Assembly (NCBI GenBank): GCA_029959085.1
Contig: JARWIR010000008.1
Span: 20,260,001 to 20,324,000 of the forward strand
Reading direction: 5' to 3'
DNA: 64,000 bases
Source: Nemophila menziesii
Taxonomy: Eukaryota > Streptophyta > Magnoliopsida > Boraginales > Hydrophyllaceae
Position 1 is the first letter of the stretch; the number at the start of each line of letters is the position of its first letter. The position numbers and the translations under genes are program-made. Positions 22,842 to 36,233 of the stretch are shown here, one piece after another. The notes under the pieces are model-generated. The model was not told the DNA's origin and did not search any database. It saw nothing but the letters and a program-made list of their open reading frames with translations.

Positions 22842-23033
22842 GAGTAATGATATTTGTCACCCCTTTTTGGTTCACCCTTATATCACCTCCTATGTGGAGG
22901 TCTTAAATACCAATCAGATTATTTCAATTTTCTAATTACTTTTTTTCTCTCTCCTTTATTTAATGACACCTAAGGTGACACATAAGGGGTGATATAAGGG
23001 TGAACTAAAAAGGGGTGACAAATATCATTACTC
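22842..23033. mobile_element. Mutator-type MITE 1
   Basis: 192 bp, long terminal inverted repeats (GAGTAATGATATTTGTCACC and complement), flanked by a perfect 9-bp duplication ATTTTAAAA (22833-22841 and 23034-23042). The 9-bp TSD is the Mutator-superfamily hallmark. Confidence 0.88.
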
Positions 23034-23129
23034 ATTTTAAAAAGGTAAAGGCAAATAGGGTCTCCTTTCCTTAAACCCCCGTACCCGTGGAAACCCCCAA
23101 TCATACTCCTATTTCATCCAATATAATAT

Positions 23130-23321
23130 GAGTAATGATATTTATCATACCTTTTTGGTTCACCCTTATATAACCTCCTACATGGAGGTTTTAAACACCA
23201 ATCAAACCGTTTCTTTTTCCTAATTACTTTTTTTCTCTCACTATGATTTAATGCCACATAAGGTGACATATAAGGGGTGATATAAGGGTGAACCAAAAAG
23301 GGATGATAAATATCATTACTC
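23130..23321. mobile_element. Mutator-type MITE 2
   Basis: 192 bp, the same family as MITE 1 and about 100 bp from it. Perfect 9-bp TSD ATATAATAT (23121-23129 and 23322-23330). The minus ORF at 23114-23359 only translates the MITE. Confidence 0.88.
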
Positions 23322-23571
23322 ATATAATATGTAGGAATACTAAACACATTCCTATCCAATTTAAGTATATCCTTGTGTTTAAAGAATCATTCAATATATA
23401 ATTTATTTTTAAATCAACTAGCAAAAATCGAGTTTTTTTACTTTACTTAATTTGACAAAAATGTTATTAATGTAGCATATTTAAATATATTTAATGAATA
23501 ATTAATTATGGGTAGAAATTTCTACCACAAAACTCTCATAAATGACTTAAATGCTTACCTGTAAATGAGTG

Positions 23572-23579
23572 TATATATA
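23572..23579 (+). promoter_or_regulatory. TATA box of small gene candidate
   Basis: TATATATA about 40 bp before the ATG at 23619, so transcription would start just before the coding region. Confidence 0.45.
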
Positions 23580-23618
23580 GCTCTGCAGAATGCACACAAA
23601 AACAAACTTATATGAAAT

Positions 23619-24029
23619 ATGGACTCTTCCAAAAATCAAAATGCCAGCTCTCTTTCAAATGATGTTATGGAGAAAATCGATGATAATCATTTAAGACTAT
23701 GTATGTCGGTTTCAAATTATGTTGCTGAACGCATGGTGGAGCTCACTGAAAAGCATGGATTTCGCTCGATGGGGGATACCCTTGAATGGGTTTTTAGGAA
23801 AGATGAGGGTTCCATCGTTACTGGAAACAAATCAAGAACAATATCCACTTATCCCCAGGATCTACTTCCAATTAGCGATGAAAAGCCTAAACATGCATCA
23901 AAACGCAAAACTATTCTGCCACCTTTGGCATATGGCTGCGAAATAGAAATGGATTTTTCTGCCGAAGATTTTGCTAATGTTTTTCCAGACGATCTTGTGG
24001 TTCCAAGCTCAACAAAAACAAAATCCTGA
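23619..24029 (+). CDS. Small intronless ORF, unknown function
   Basis: 136 residues from an ATG at 23619, soluble and without signal peptide or membrane helix. The N-terminal half is helical (VAERMVELTEKHGFRSMGDT). A Lys-rich middle (KPKHASKRK) is followed by an acidic, hydrophobic C-terminal part (GCEIEMDFSAEDFANVFPDD). In its favour: balanced amino-acid use unlike the AT-rich noise ORFs, a TATA box 40 bp upstream, and an AT-rich 3' flank. Against: an out-of-frame ATG seven bases upstream (23612) and no recognised family. It could be a real lineage-specific gene or a gene fragment. Confidence 0.45.
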   Translation: MDSSKNQNASSLSNDVMEKIDDNHLRLCMSVSNYVAERMVELTEKHGFRSMGDTLEWVFRKDEGSIVTGNKSRTISTYPQDLLPISDEKPKHASKRKTILPPLAYGCEIEMDFSAEDFANVFPDDLVVPSSTKTKS

Positions 24030-24558
24030 TTATTTTTAAGAATTTTTCATTAAAGGGATTGTGTATCCCTTAATAGTAGGTTTATATGAAATGTAACTGA
24101 TGGATCATATTGGTTGCATATCTATTTGTGATAATTATTGTTCTAATTATTGGTTGAATTTGAATTTAATTACCTTTTCGGGTTTGATTATATGAAATGT
24201 TATGTATCTTTTGTCTACTTAAATATTTTATAAGGTTGTTTAGTTTTAAAATTAGTAAGAAATTATAGACGCGGATTCTTAAATTTGGTGATTTATGAAC
24301 AACAATTTGGTTACACTTTATTTAATGACAATGTGTGCTTATGACAATTAGAGAGGATAGTCGATCCACTACCAACCCTAGTTAAACAAATAACTTTTTA
24401 CCAGACCCTAATTTATCTCTTGTAGATAAAAGTTTAAAATACTATTCCATAATTGGTCTCTCAGTTTCGTATATTAGTGCTTCCATATAGGACTCACACC
24501 TTCTACAATATGTCAATATGATAGTGGTTACTCTTGGAATATTGTCGTCCCAACGGTT
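24030..24558. other. AT-rich, no gene seen
   Basis: Nothing recognised. In minus orientation it begins with the sequence following the LTR end at 24559 (AACCGTTGGGACGAC), which may be a primer-site remnant. Confidence 0.4.
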
Positions 24559-26055
24559 TGATAAATAAATCAACACTTAAGCGAGCTACTACCCGCAAGT
24601 GTATGGATAGTTTACAATTAATAATAAGGTAAGTATGGGGCTTATCGTTCTCCACAACAACTATGAGGTTAATGATTTTATAAGTTTAAGAAGTGTAGAG
24701 GGGTTGAGTGGTAATTACGTAGCATATAAAGGATACTTGTTTTGTATGTGAAAGAAATGACTAAAGTGAAAATACGATTAACAATAAAATAAACTAAGGC
24801 TTGAATTGAAAATATGAAGATTATAAGATGATATAGTAGCTTGAGAGTCGCTAGTAATCCCCAGTCTACACAAGTTTCGAATTTACACATTTATTTATAT
24901 AAGGGTGAATTGATATTTTATCATTAACCGAAATCTACAATTTCCCTAAATCCCTCCTGGGTAGATAGGGGGTTGTCCTACAATACTAGAGACTCTCCTG
25001 AGTGACCCTGCAATGCTTCCAATATCAATGGATACTAAACACATTACTATTCGGTTAATCAAGACATACTGGTTCGCTAACACACACCGAACGTTTATAT
25101 ACTACCATAGTCCGACCCCCTTTCCTGGGAGAAAGTCACGATTACTATACCCGACCCACTACTTGATCAAGGTAAGGGCTGAAAAATAAATACAAATATA
25201 TAACCAATGCAAAATATTCAATTCATTTCAATATAAATATCCTAAAACATAATAAAACGACATAATTCAAAAGCTAGTGCTCATACATTAAGCGTTTATC
25301 AAGCTAATTGAAAGTTTAGATCATAATTAAAAACTGAAATACGATAATTAAATGTGATAGATTCATGGAATTGGATGGACGAATGAGGTGGATGGTGAAA
25401 TTAGCGGGAACCCTTGTTGTCTTCTTCTTCCTCTTGCTTTCTAAGAGTTTTTGAATTGTGTAACTCCTAATTTTGATCCAAATTTCCGATGTATTAAGTT
25501 TCTAAAAAGTTTTTGGGGGTTTTGGGGGTCCATTAAAGTGCTCCAAGTCAACCAAAAAACGTTTTAATGGAAGGCGGTCTGGTTCGAGTCTCGACAACGA
25601 CAAATTCAATAACTCTTTCATCTTAACTCCAAATCACGAACTGTAAACTCTCACACGCTCTTGACTTCGAGTAGTATCTTGAAACCAAATGTCTTACTCA
25701 GAATCCAAGCAGATTGCATGTTGTGACTCTCTTAAGTCGATTTCCAAGTCTTGATGGTAAATGCTCCCGCTTTCCAAAATTGGCTTTATGGTCCTTTCTT
25801 GTCGTGCCTTGGGGTTTTCCTTAACTTTGCGAATTTTTCTCGTCATCTAGGGGTGTTGTAGCATCCAAGTACCTAATAGTTTCACACTTAACACACATTT
25901 AACACATAAAATCTCTAAATGTAACAAAATAGCCGAAAGTAGACAAAAAATTGTAAAACATTAAATACCACGGAATAAACCCTCAACTAAGTCCTAAAAT
26001 CCCTAAAATGATGCCTCATGATACAATTATTTTATCAAAAAAATAAGAGACATCG
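24559..26055 (-). repeat. LTR of family B type (minus)
   Basis: On the minus strand it runs CGATGTCTCTT... to ATTTATCA, about 1.5 kb. It shares order and sequence with 39952-41465, including the AGGTACTTGGATG segment, a CC.GGAGGGATTT box and the terminal ACACTTGCG region. It also begins with the fold-back seen in the Athila LTRs. Confidence 0.75.
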
Positions 26056-26734
26056 AATATCTACCTTGATACTCGAAAAAAAAGGTGCCTTTAGGTTCAA
26101 CAAGATTAATATAATAATCTAAATAGTCATTTAATGAAATATATCCACATTAATAAAGTAAAGCAACAACCTTCTCATATAATTCAAAATTGTCTTAAAA
26201 ATTTTATATTAAAAAGATTAACTCTCACTTAGAGATGTAACCCATATTACAAATATGTTATCATAATTTCCTTTCAAGTTAAAGAGCTAAAACTCATCAA
26301 AAATAACTTTTGTTTAAGGAATTTTAAGTATCCCAGATGGGTCTCATCCTATGTATAAGGTGATTAAGTAAAATCATCATCGGAGATATTTATTTATGTT
26401 ACCATGTTTTAGCTTTGAATTTGTGTGAGTAAGTGATTGTTCATTTTTTTACTTTCTTACTTGTTCGACATGATCGACTAATTTTTTTATATACAAAAAT
26501 AATTAGGGACAAACGGAGGGTGTCTCTCGATGAAGCTTAATGATCCGGTTAGTGATTTAAATTTGAATGACAATACTCGTTGATAATTTGTCTTAGAGAG
26601 GTTAAAAATATGAAAATGGATGGTTTCGTAGCAAAATGATGTACACACCTTCATTGTAGAGTAGAGAGACATATTTATATACAACATACATGCATTATGA
26701 AGACTTATATTGTAAGTAAAGATCTTGTTTTTTT
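26056..26734. other. AT-rich, no gene seen
   Basis: No supported feature. The short minus ORF at 26487-26687 has no protein character. Confidence 0.4.
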
Positions 26735-27610
26735 GTCATCAAAAGAAAATAGAACACGATAATTAACCGATACTAGTACTCCTACATTATATGCTAAGGC
26801 TATTATAGAATTAGATGATTGAATTACTAGGTATTCCCGTCACGTTGATATTGCGTCTGATACACTTTGTAAGCTTATTAGCCATTCCATTAAATTTTCT
26901 TTTAACGTGAATGACTTTCCAACTTGGAAATCGATTCATCTATCTCCAGGCTTCGATAGCTGGATTCTCCAACCAATCCCCTTTTCTTTGTTAATACCTT
27001 GAATAATATCAAGGTTATAAGAGTAGAAAGAGCAACTTCAAAAATTGAGATCTGCTGCAGATTTCATGGCCCAAAGTACGTCCCAAATTTCTCCTTCTTA
27101 TGCACTATTAATTTTACCTCTTTTTGTTATCTTATGTTTGACTTCTCTGTTATTGTTTACTGCGATTGAAACCATACTAGCCGATTCCTAACTGTTTGTA
27201 AATGATGCGTCATTAAGCCAAACCAATTCGGCCTCGTCTTTTAATATATTATCATCTTCCTTTTCTTGTGAATTCTTCCATCCCGAATTTGTAATCGCGT
27301 TCTTGTTTACTTGTTCTTCTCCAAAAAGGCTTTTGATAAGGATTTTGGTATTGTTGTTAATTTTCCATATGCTCCATTCTTTTTTTAAAAGTCCCTTCAT
27401 ATGTGCCTTCCATATATTCCACATTGTGCAAAACACTGTTGCTGTCACAAGTCTTTTGTCCCATCTGTTACTTGAATAACTCTCATTAATCATCTTGATC
27501 CAATCTTATCTTACAGTTAGAATTATCATCCGTTTTGCACTGCAATTGGGAATTAGCCCACAAGCCCTTACTAAGAGGACATTTAATAAGGATGTTTAAA
27601 TAGATTCAAT
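26735..27610 (-). pseudogene. LINE (L1-type) 3' fragment with RNase H-like tail
   Basis: The minus strand gives, in order, the end of the RT-linked zinc-binding region (KCPLSKGLWANSQLQC), the Trp-rich segment typical before plant LINE RNase H (TATVFCTMWNIWKA), then a decayed RNase H-like stretch beginning ELVWLNDASF. Stops and frame changes follow. The 3' end (GATGACAAAAAAAC, read on -) is nearly the same as the end of the LINE piece at 55262-55600. It is 5'-truncated, as is usual for LINEs. Confidence 0.7.
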
Positions 27611-28455
27611 CTCCTTCTAATGGTTTTTTATTTATCAATGAAATTAATATTTCGTGATAACATGAACCTAATTTAGTTTTCTTATAGGATCTTGCATGCA
27701 AGTATACCCCGCTAGTGAAAGATTTCTCGATGATTGGTACATTTAGCCATTATCGTGTGTGAACGAGAATTCTGTGCTATAATATTAATATATATATATA
27801 TATCATATATGAGACTTTCGTGATGTAATTTATACTATTTTTTGAAAATTATGTATTGTAATTTGTGCCACTCTCTGTCTATTTTCCTGGTAGGTGTTTA
27901 GGTTTTATTGTAAGAAAATAAAGTTTTTGCTAGTAAATTTTTTTAAATAAAAGTCTCGAATCATTAAATATCAGATGATGAATCTTACCTAATGAATATT
28001 TGAGTATTTAAAGATTTAATACTGTTGGAATTTCAGTTTTAACAATATAACTCAATAATCTACATCATATTGAAGGTTCAATGGAAACTTTAAATAATGT
28101 TTTTCATGTTTAAAAGTTTCACTTGTATATTTTTACTTTATTCTTTTTTTAACTTTTAAAAATTGTCAAATCTTAACTTTTATGGTAATGGATATAAAAT
28201 TCGAAATTTCTTAATTTTTGAACTTAAAAGTACCAAAGATTTGCAAGAAAAAATTGAAACTAACAAAATATAGAATTTCCGAAAATTCCGAAATTTCGAA
28301 ATTTTCCGGGTGTTCCGAAACAGGAATGAAATTTTGAATTCCGATTTTTTTTGGATTGGAGTTGGATTGAATTTTGCTCTTCCGAGAAAAAATTGGAAAT
28401 ATATGAACAAGCCTTTTCTGATCCGATCCGGCCGATTTCCACCTCTAAACAAAAC
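27611..28455. other. AT-rich, no gene seen
   Basis: AT-rich with a short (AT)n at about 27788-27803. 28265-28345 is a run of AATTTCGG/CCGAAATT words that pair with each other; low complexity. No gene. Confidence 0.4.
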
Positions 28456-28683
28456 CTTCTTCAATAACTCCAAATTTCTAAGTCCAATGGATTGCATGTA
28501 CCAAGAAAACCACATAATATCTGATAAAAGGGAGGTATAAGGATTAACCATTTGGCCAACCCTAATCATGTATAAAAACCGCTGCATGTTCGCTATAAAC
28601 ACAGCTACAGTCGAAACATACCAGCATACCCCAAAGAAAAGCCTCCATATATCTGGATGATGAGGTCCCATATCAAATTCACC
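28456..28683 (-). pseudogene. Orphan exon of a membrane protein gene
   Basis: 76 codons in frame. A textbook acceptor lies upstream on the minus strand (TCTCTCTCTCCTTGTAG ending at 28684) and a possible donor after AAG at 28456. The protein has at least one strongly hydrophobic helix (FFGVCWYVSTVAVFIA), a second Trp/Phe-rich segment (LLSDIMWFSWYM) and an HHPDIW motif. I cannot name the family. No companion exon was found. It lies on the same strand as, and about 0.4 kb below, the XRCC1 3' fragment, so both may have been carried in together. Confidence 0.45.
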
Positions 28684-29065
28684 CTACAAGGAGAGAGAGA
28701 GAGATTAATTTATACCCTTTCAGAGTACCACCCATGCTCCTAGTGGGTATATGTTTAAAGCTTCTAGGCCTATTATTAAAATGTGTGGTGTATATGTAAA
28801 ACAATATTATAGAAATTCCAAATTGATTCACCTAATTCATCAACTTTTTTTCTAAACAGAATGAACATTACAATTCGAAGTAAATAGGTTATTTATGATC
28901 TTTATATCACGTCTTCCCTACTTGGGAGTCCAATCTGGGGGACACGCATTCCTTTGAAGGACAATTGAAACCTTCTCTACGGGTATGCGAGAATTTGTAT
29001 AAACGAGAGTAACACTTAAGACGAGCGGAAAAATGTTTGGCTGAGCCTCTAAAACTGATAGATCT

Positions 29066-29335
29066 AACTTATGAACACCCACATGTCACTACTTTGAAAT
29101 CACATCGAGATGATTGAGTTTTAATTTCATTAATGACAAATTTTTGGAAGGAAAAAAGAAAGAGAAAACCAATAACATATATCACATCACCTCATCCTTT
29201 ACACAGATTCATTATGCATGTATAACACTTGAAGATATAAACAAATAAGCCCGATCAGTATCCTCTCTGTCATCTCAATTGTTTCATGGTTGGCATACTT
29301 TGAATCACCTTTAGAAATAGCCCTTTCCCCATTCT
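29066..29335 (-). pseudogene. XRCC1 3'-end pseudogene fragment
   Basis: Aligns throughout with 46322-46590, the last-exon end and 3' flank of the XRCC1 gene on the same strand: shared words include ATTATGCATGTA, CTGTCATCTCAAT and CCCATTCTTTTT. The protein ETIEMTE motif is kept but indels destroy the frame. By eye about three quarters of bases agree. At the upper end it passes directly into family B repeat sequence. Confidence 0.75.
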
Positions 29336-29850
29336 TTTTCTTTTTACAGGGAATGGTTAAAAACAAAATTAATTTCCAGCAGGGGGTGGTGTATAAAAAA
29401 TAACTTTTCCGGTAGAGGAGGGTTTTGACATAATGATGAGACATATCTCATTTCGGTGTTGGTGGATCAGATCTCATCCCAGTATTGATGGGACAATCCC
29501 ATCGCAATATAAATCTAAGAAATCCCATCTTAGATACAATTCACAAAAAAGAATTAGTTACTTAGTTATTACGAATTAAATTTGCAATTTGTAAAGCATA
29601 GTCAAAGAAATTATACATGAAAAATATCGTCTACGGTCATTAAGAGTTTCTCAAGAAACACCTCTTTTCCTATTCATTATGAACTCTCAATACTTTTGAT
29701 GGGATAAATTTCATCTCTTTCTTGAATCTATATATATTCTTTTATATAATATTTGTATAGAATTTTGAGATAATCGGACAAAATGTTCCTATAATATGCT
29801 AAATTGCACTATAAGCACATATAATGAAAAATTTATATATTTTTCTAGGG
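29336..29850 (+). repeat. Family B internal region, copy b part 1
   Basis: Same order of words as 42740-43190, 54165-54330 and 59540-59980: CAGCAGGGGGTGG, then GGGACAATCCCATC, GAATTAGTTACTTAG and CACTATAAGCACATATAATG. No ORF. Confidence 0.65.
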
Positions 29851-31330
<1,480 letters not shown>

Positions 31331-33487
31331 CTAATTTTTTTAAACTTATCATTGAGTAATGGAATCTTGAGAAACAAATTATTTGCGTCACGAATTTTGG
31401 GACAATGGTGGAGGAAGGAACGTTGATGGATAAAAGAGAAAACGGAAGAATAAGATAATTAAAATATAAAAATAAAAACACATTGTAATGTGATTTGTCC
31501 CATCACCATGACAGCGGGTCTACTCACATCCCCTACTAAAAAAATTGAGTCTCAACCCCGTCGTCCTGTTGTTGGTAAAGGAAAAAAATTGAAACACCCC
31601 CATCGTCCCGCTGCTGGAAAAGAACAAAATCGACCCTCCCTTATCTCCTCGCCCCATACTGGAAAAGAGAACCGTCCGAGCCTCGCTAGAAAATAAATAT
31701 ATTTGAAATATTTTCTACCCTCGTTCCCCTAGGACTAAGTTAAACAAACCGAAAAAGCCTAACCAAAAAAACCAAAGACCAAAAAAAAACGTTTGGTTCA
31801 GTATTAGCTGTTTAAAAAATAGAAAAAGTTCAGTTTGGTTCGATTTTTCTATGGTAAAGCGAACCGATAAAATACAAAAATTAATGTATATCCCAATTTT
31901 TTTTGGGATCAATGATTTCCCATCTATCTTTAGTTAAGACATTCTTAATTTTCATTTATATTTAAAAAAAATTATGATAAAGGGATAGAAATTGTTTAAA
32001 TTTTGAAAAAGAAAAACTCATATATGTCATGCACCCCCCTATAAAGGTCATAATGTGCAAAATATCTTTACAAAAAATATTAATTGATATATCTTAAAAG
32101 ATCGTTCGTTTATTGAAATAGTTGAACCTAAAGCATACCTATGAAATTATATTAATATTCCTTTGTAATTATTTATTTACAATTTGAATACATAATATAT
32201 TAGTTTCAAGAATACTATTTTCCTATATTAGTTAATAAATACAACCGAACATTTCATATTTAAATATGATATATAATAAAATGTCTCAAATAGACGTCCG
32301 TGAAATTTATCCAGATCGAAAAATAAACCAAGTCGAACATAAATCGAATCGAAAACCGACAAAACCGAACCGATGAAAACCGCTCGGTTAGTTGCGGCAC
32401 CCCTAAAAACCGTACAGTACCGTCCTCACCCTTACGTTCGTCTACGACCCCTTGCTAGAAAAGAAAAAAATTGAAAAACATTTTTCCCACGCAGCCCCCC
32501 CCCCCCCCCCCCCCCCCCACATCATCCCGTTGTAAAAGAAAAAGAAAACGTGAAAAAAAAATTTCCTTTACCCAAAACCCTATCGTGGCCACTTGTTAAA
32601 AATAAAAAAGAAATTGAATAACAATTTTTTTTTATCTTCCACTCGGCACTTCATGTTTGAATAAAAAAAAAAAATTGTATTATTTAATTATTTAATTATT
32701 TTTCTATTTAATGAATGAACTTATTTATTATTCGTTAGTTAGAGAATAAGTTTGACAACATGCTAATTTTTTTAATAATGTATGATGAAAGCGTCAATTA
32801 CAATTTAATTTTGGTGGGTCTTAATTAATTTAATTCGTATTTCTCTATTATGTAAAAGGTAATAAATATATATAAACTAAACATTTTATTTAATTTCTAT
32901 AAAAAAAGAATTATCTAATTTTTTAGTTTTTGGTCTTGCATCATTTCAATTTTTACTTAGAATCACATAAAAAATTGACTATCTCATTCCCTATATTAGC
33001 TATTTTAGTTTGATTAAATAATATAGAGATTATTACTAAAGGCTACATAACAATCTTTTGAATTTGAAAATCTTGAACATAATTTTAAATTAAATCTCTT
33101 ATACTATAATAAATTATTATATTAAAATATAGCAAAATGTTATAAGCGTGATAAGATATTTTGTTTGATAGTTGTGTAAAATTATAATTGATAATTGAAA
33201 TAAGTAGCATGTATAGAAAATATTAATTAAAAGGGTTTGATTTGAACTTTCAAAATCTATATAATGTTTTTTTACCATTTGATTATTTCATTTTTATAGA
33301 GTAAAAAAGATATTTTTTTAAATATTCATTAAATTGACACCTTATTATAATTTGAAATAAGTATTAGATTTCTTTAGAACTCTCAACTTAAAAAATTATA
33401 TGGAATTTATATAACTACAATAAATTTTTTATAACATATTTTTAATTATATAATATTCTATACATATCAATTATATCAAATATAAAA
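31331..33487 (+). repeat. Family B internal region, copy b part 2
   Basis: Continues family B: an array of CCCC...GGAAAAGAA words (31480-31700, 32400-32600) followed by an AT-rich part matching 54460-55250. Contains a C24 homopolymer at 32495-32518. 31730-31910 and 32290-32410 are rich in AACCGAA/GGTTCGGTT-type words. No gene. Confidence 0.6.
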
Positions 33488-33617
33488 GGGACAATGCCGA
33501 GTTAATTACACAAAGAGTGTAATTATTCTCTGATTAATTACAACTACAATCTTAATTCTTAATTAGAACAAAACCCCCAACCGGTTACCGTAATACCCCT
33601 AACCCACAAAAACCCAC

Positions 33618-33626
33618 TATAAATAG
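33618..33626 (+). promoter_or_regulatory. TATA box in MULE left end
   Basis: TATAAATAG followed about 50 bp later by a CT-rich, CACACA-rich leader (33670-33760), the usual texture of a plant promoter and 5' UTR. Confidence 0.45.
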
Positions 33627-34189
33627 TGGATAGTGGAAGCAATAAAAGGAAAAATCGCTTATAACTACGCACATTAACACACACTCATTCTCACACACAA
33701 CTACACACACACTCTCTTCTCTCTCATCTATCTCTCGAACACTCTCAACTTCACTGATAATCTCCCTTCAACCGTCTGAATTTAAAGACTGCGATAAACC
33801 TGAATTTTATTACAGCGATTACAGAAGATCGTTCAAAAGCGGAAAAGACATAAAAATAGAAGAGAAGGAGAAGGCAAAAGAGGACACGAAAGCATAGGAA
33901 CGAACAATTTGATCGAAGCAAAAAAAAAACCTAGGTATGAAAGTGTAATTATTTGCATCTATACTTTGATTACTTCCAGTTTCAACAGTTTTAATAAAGA
34001 AACTTATGCTAACTGAGTACTATTCGTAATAATAAGTTGATAATAAGTTGTATATGTGATAATAAGACGATAACAGAGTAATGATAGAGTAATTTTGGTG
34101 TTTAGATGTTGTATATAAATTTGTACATGATGATAAACAGTAGAAAGATTAGTTTTGTGTAAATGACCAATTTAGAGTAGAAATTTTGC

Positions 34190-34750
34190 AAAACCTGTGA
34201 ACAAATATGTGATTATCATGTTCATATTTGTTGTTAAAGTGATAATACACAACATTGTGTAATCTGTGATATGTGTGTTAATGTAAACCATAAAACTCAG
34301 GTGAATGTATTGTTTTAGTATGAATGTAGGAGATGTTGTGTAAATTGGTATGATTACTGCTTTTTGTGTGTTACAGCGACACACAAAACACAATTTATGT
34401 ATAAGAATAACAAAAAAATCGACTGATCAATTCATGATATCAAATTCTATCAATTTTCTGTAAATTTGTGTTAAGTTGTAATACAAAATATGTGTTGGTC
34501 AACAAATATACAATGTGTAACCTGTGATAATGTATTAATGTAAACCACAAAACTCATGTGAATGTATAGTTACCGTATGAATGTATGAGATGTTGCGTGA
34601 ATTGATATGATGAGTGTATGACACACAAAACACAATTTGTGTGTTAGAGTAACACAAAAAATTGACAGATCAAATCATGTTATCCCATTATATCAAATCT
34701 CTGTAAATATGTAAGTTGTAATACAAAAACTGTGTTGGTCAATTTATAAC
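34190..34750. repeat. About 260-bp imperfect tandem repeat
   Basis: GTGTAATCTGTGAT at 34257 recurs as GTGTAACCTGTGAT about 259 bp later, with the following 200 bp collinear. Fading copies continue to about 35100. Confidence 0.6.
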
Positions 34751-36098
34751 ATGCTTTGTGAATTTATGAGTTACAGACAGACACAAAGAAATAGTTTTAT
34801 GTGTGTAGCATCACACAAATTATACTGATCACTTCATGTTAAATAAATATTTCTGTGAATACCGAAAATAGCGTGTTACAGTTCTACACAAAACTCTCTT
34901 TTGTGTATAACAAGAACACACAAATGCACTGATCGCAAATGCTTATAACATTCCTCTCAATGATCCCATGGGATGTTGTGCAACGGTAATACAAAAAAGA
35001 CTTGGTTTTATGAACTAAAATAACACAAAAATACACTAACATTAACATGTTAGTTATATTGCTAATGGATTCGTGTGTTACAGTAATACACAGAACATAG
35101 TTTTATGAATCATAAATATATATTTTGAATATTGTATTAACCTTATGTTTGTTGTTAAAATGGAAGCTGAAAAAATAAAATTACTAAGGCTACCAAAAAA
35201 ATAACACAAAAAATTGTCAAGGATTAACAACAATAGGTGAAACAAAACGAGTTTGAATGAAGATTGAAATGTAATGATAGATAGCTAGTGTGTTTTAACT
35301 ACTAAAATTACTATAATAATTTGTTGAATATTTTATTTGTTGAGTAAGTTATCAATTTAGTTTAAATGTCAGAACCAAGGGATATGTTTGTTTGAAGTAG
35401 TTTCAGTTTGTTAGGGTGTTTCAACTAATGAATTATTATATGTGAAAGTTTTCATGTTCTTATGTATTGTATCAACACATAAACAATATAAAATGATATG
35501 TTTAAGTAATACAAAAAATAAAAACCAAAACAGAAAGTCATTACCTATAACATATAACCATAAATATGATACACATATATCACAACAAATAGGATTTAAG
35601 ACCAACACAAGTGTGTAAGTGGAATTATTTGATGCTGCTAGTCATAAAAATAATTTATGTGATGCAATAACACACAATAATTAAAATTATATGTTGATAC
35701 AACACGTAATTGCGATTTTGAAGTGTTTAAGTAAGACACAAACAATTTGGTACATGAGAAAGAACAACCATGGGTGGCTATGTGAGATTGTGTATCTATA
35801 AGTCATAACCAAATAGTATTCGTTGTTGTAAGACAAAAGTAAAGCAGAAGAAATAGTTTGTTAATTAGTATATTGTAGATAGATTTGTATGATGCAGTAA
35901 CACACAAAAATATTTTTTGTGTAAAGTTGTAACACAAAATATTGCAGCGCATAACAAAAACATAATTGTTGTAGAAAATAAAGATCCATTACATGAATAA
36001 AACCAGTTCAAACAAATATAACAAATAGTAAATAAGCAAATGTTAACAAAATAGGCATAGTAAAAAAAATAAAAATAAACTATAAGTAATAACGAGAC

Positions 36099-36233
36099 TC
36101 ATATAACCGCAAGACACGACTTTCTATTATGGTGACCAAATTGCTTACAACGACTACATCTCATACGTTTAGGCATATTCTCACCCTGAGAATGAATTTG
36201 CTTAGAACGCGGTCTACCGGGTTGAACAGTGTA
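36099..36233 (-). pseudogene. MULE transposase C-terminal zinc knuckle
   Basis: The minus frame reads GRPRSKQIHSQGE, then MRCSRCKQFGHHNRKSC and ends at a TGA (36099-36101). A Gly-Arg-Pro-Arg linker followed by a CCHC knuckle is the typical C-terminal end of plant MULE transposases. Spacing here is CX2CX4HX5C, one residue longer than usual. It fits the 9-bp TSD of the surrounding element. Confidence 0.65.
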
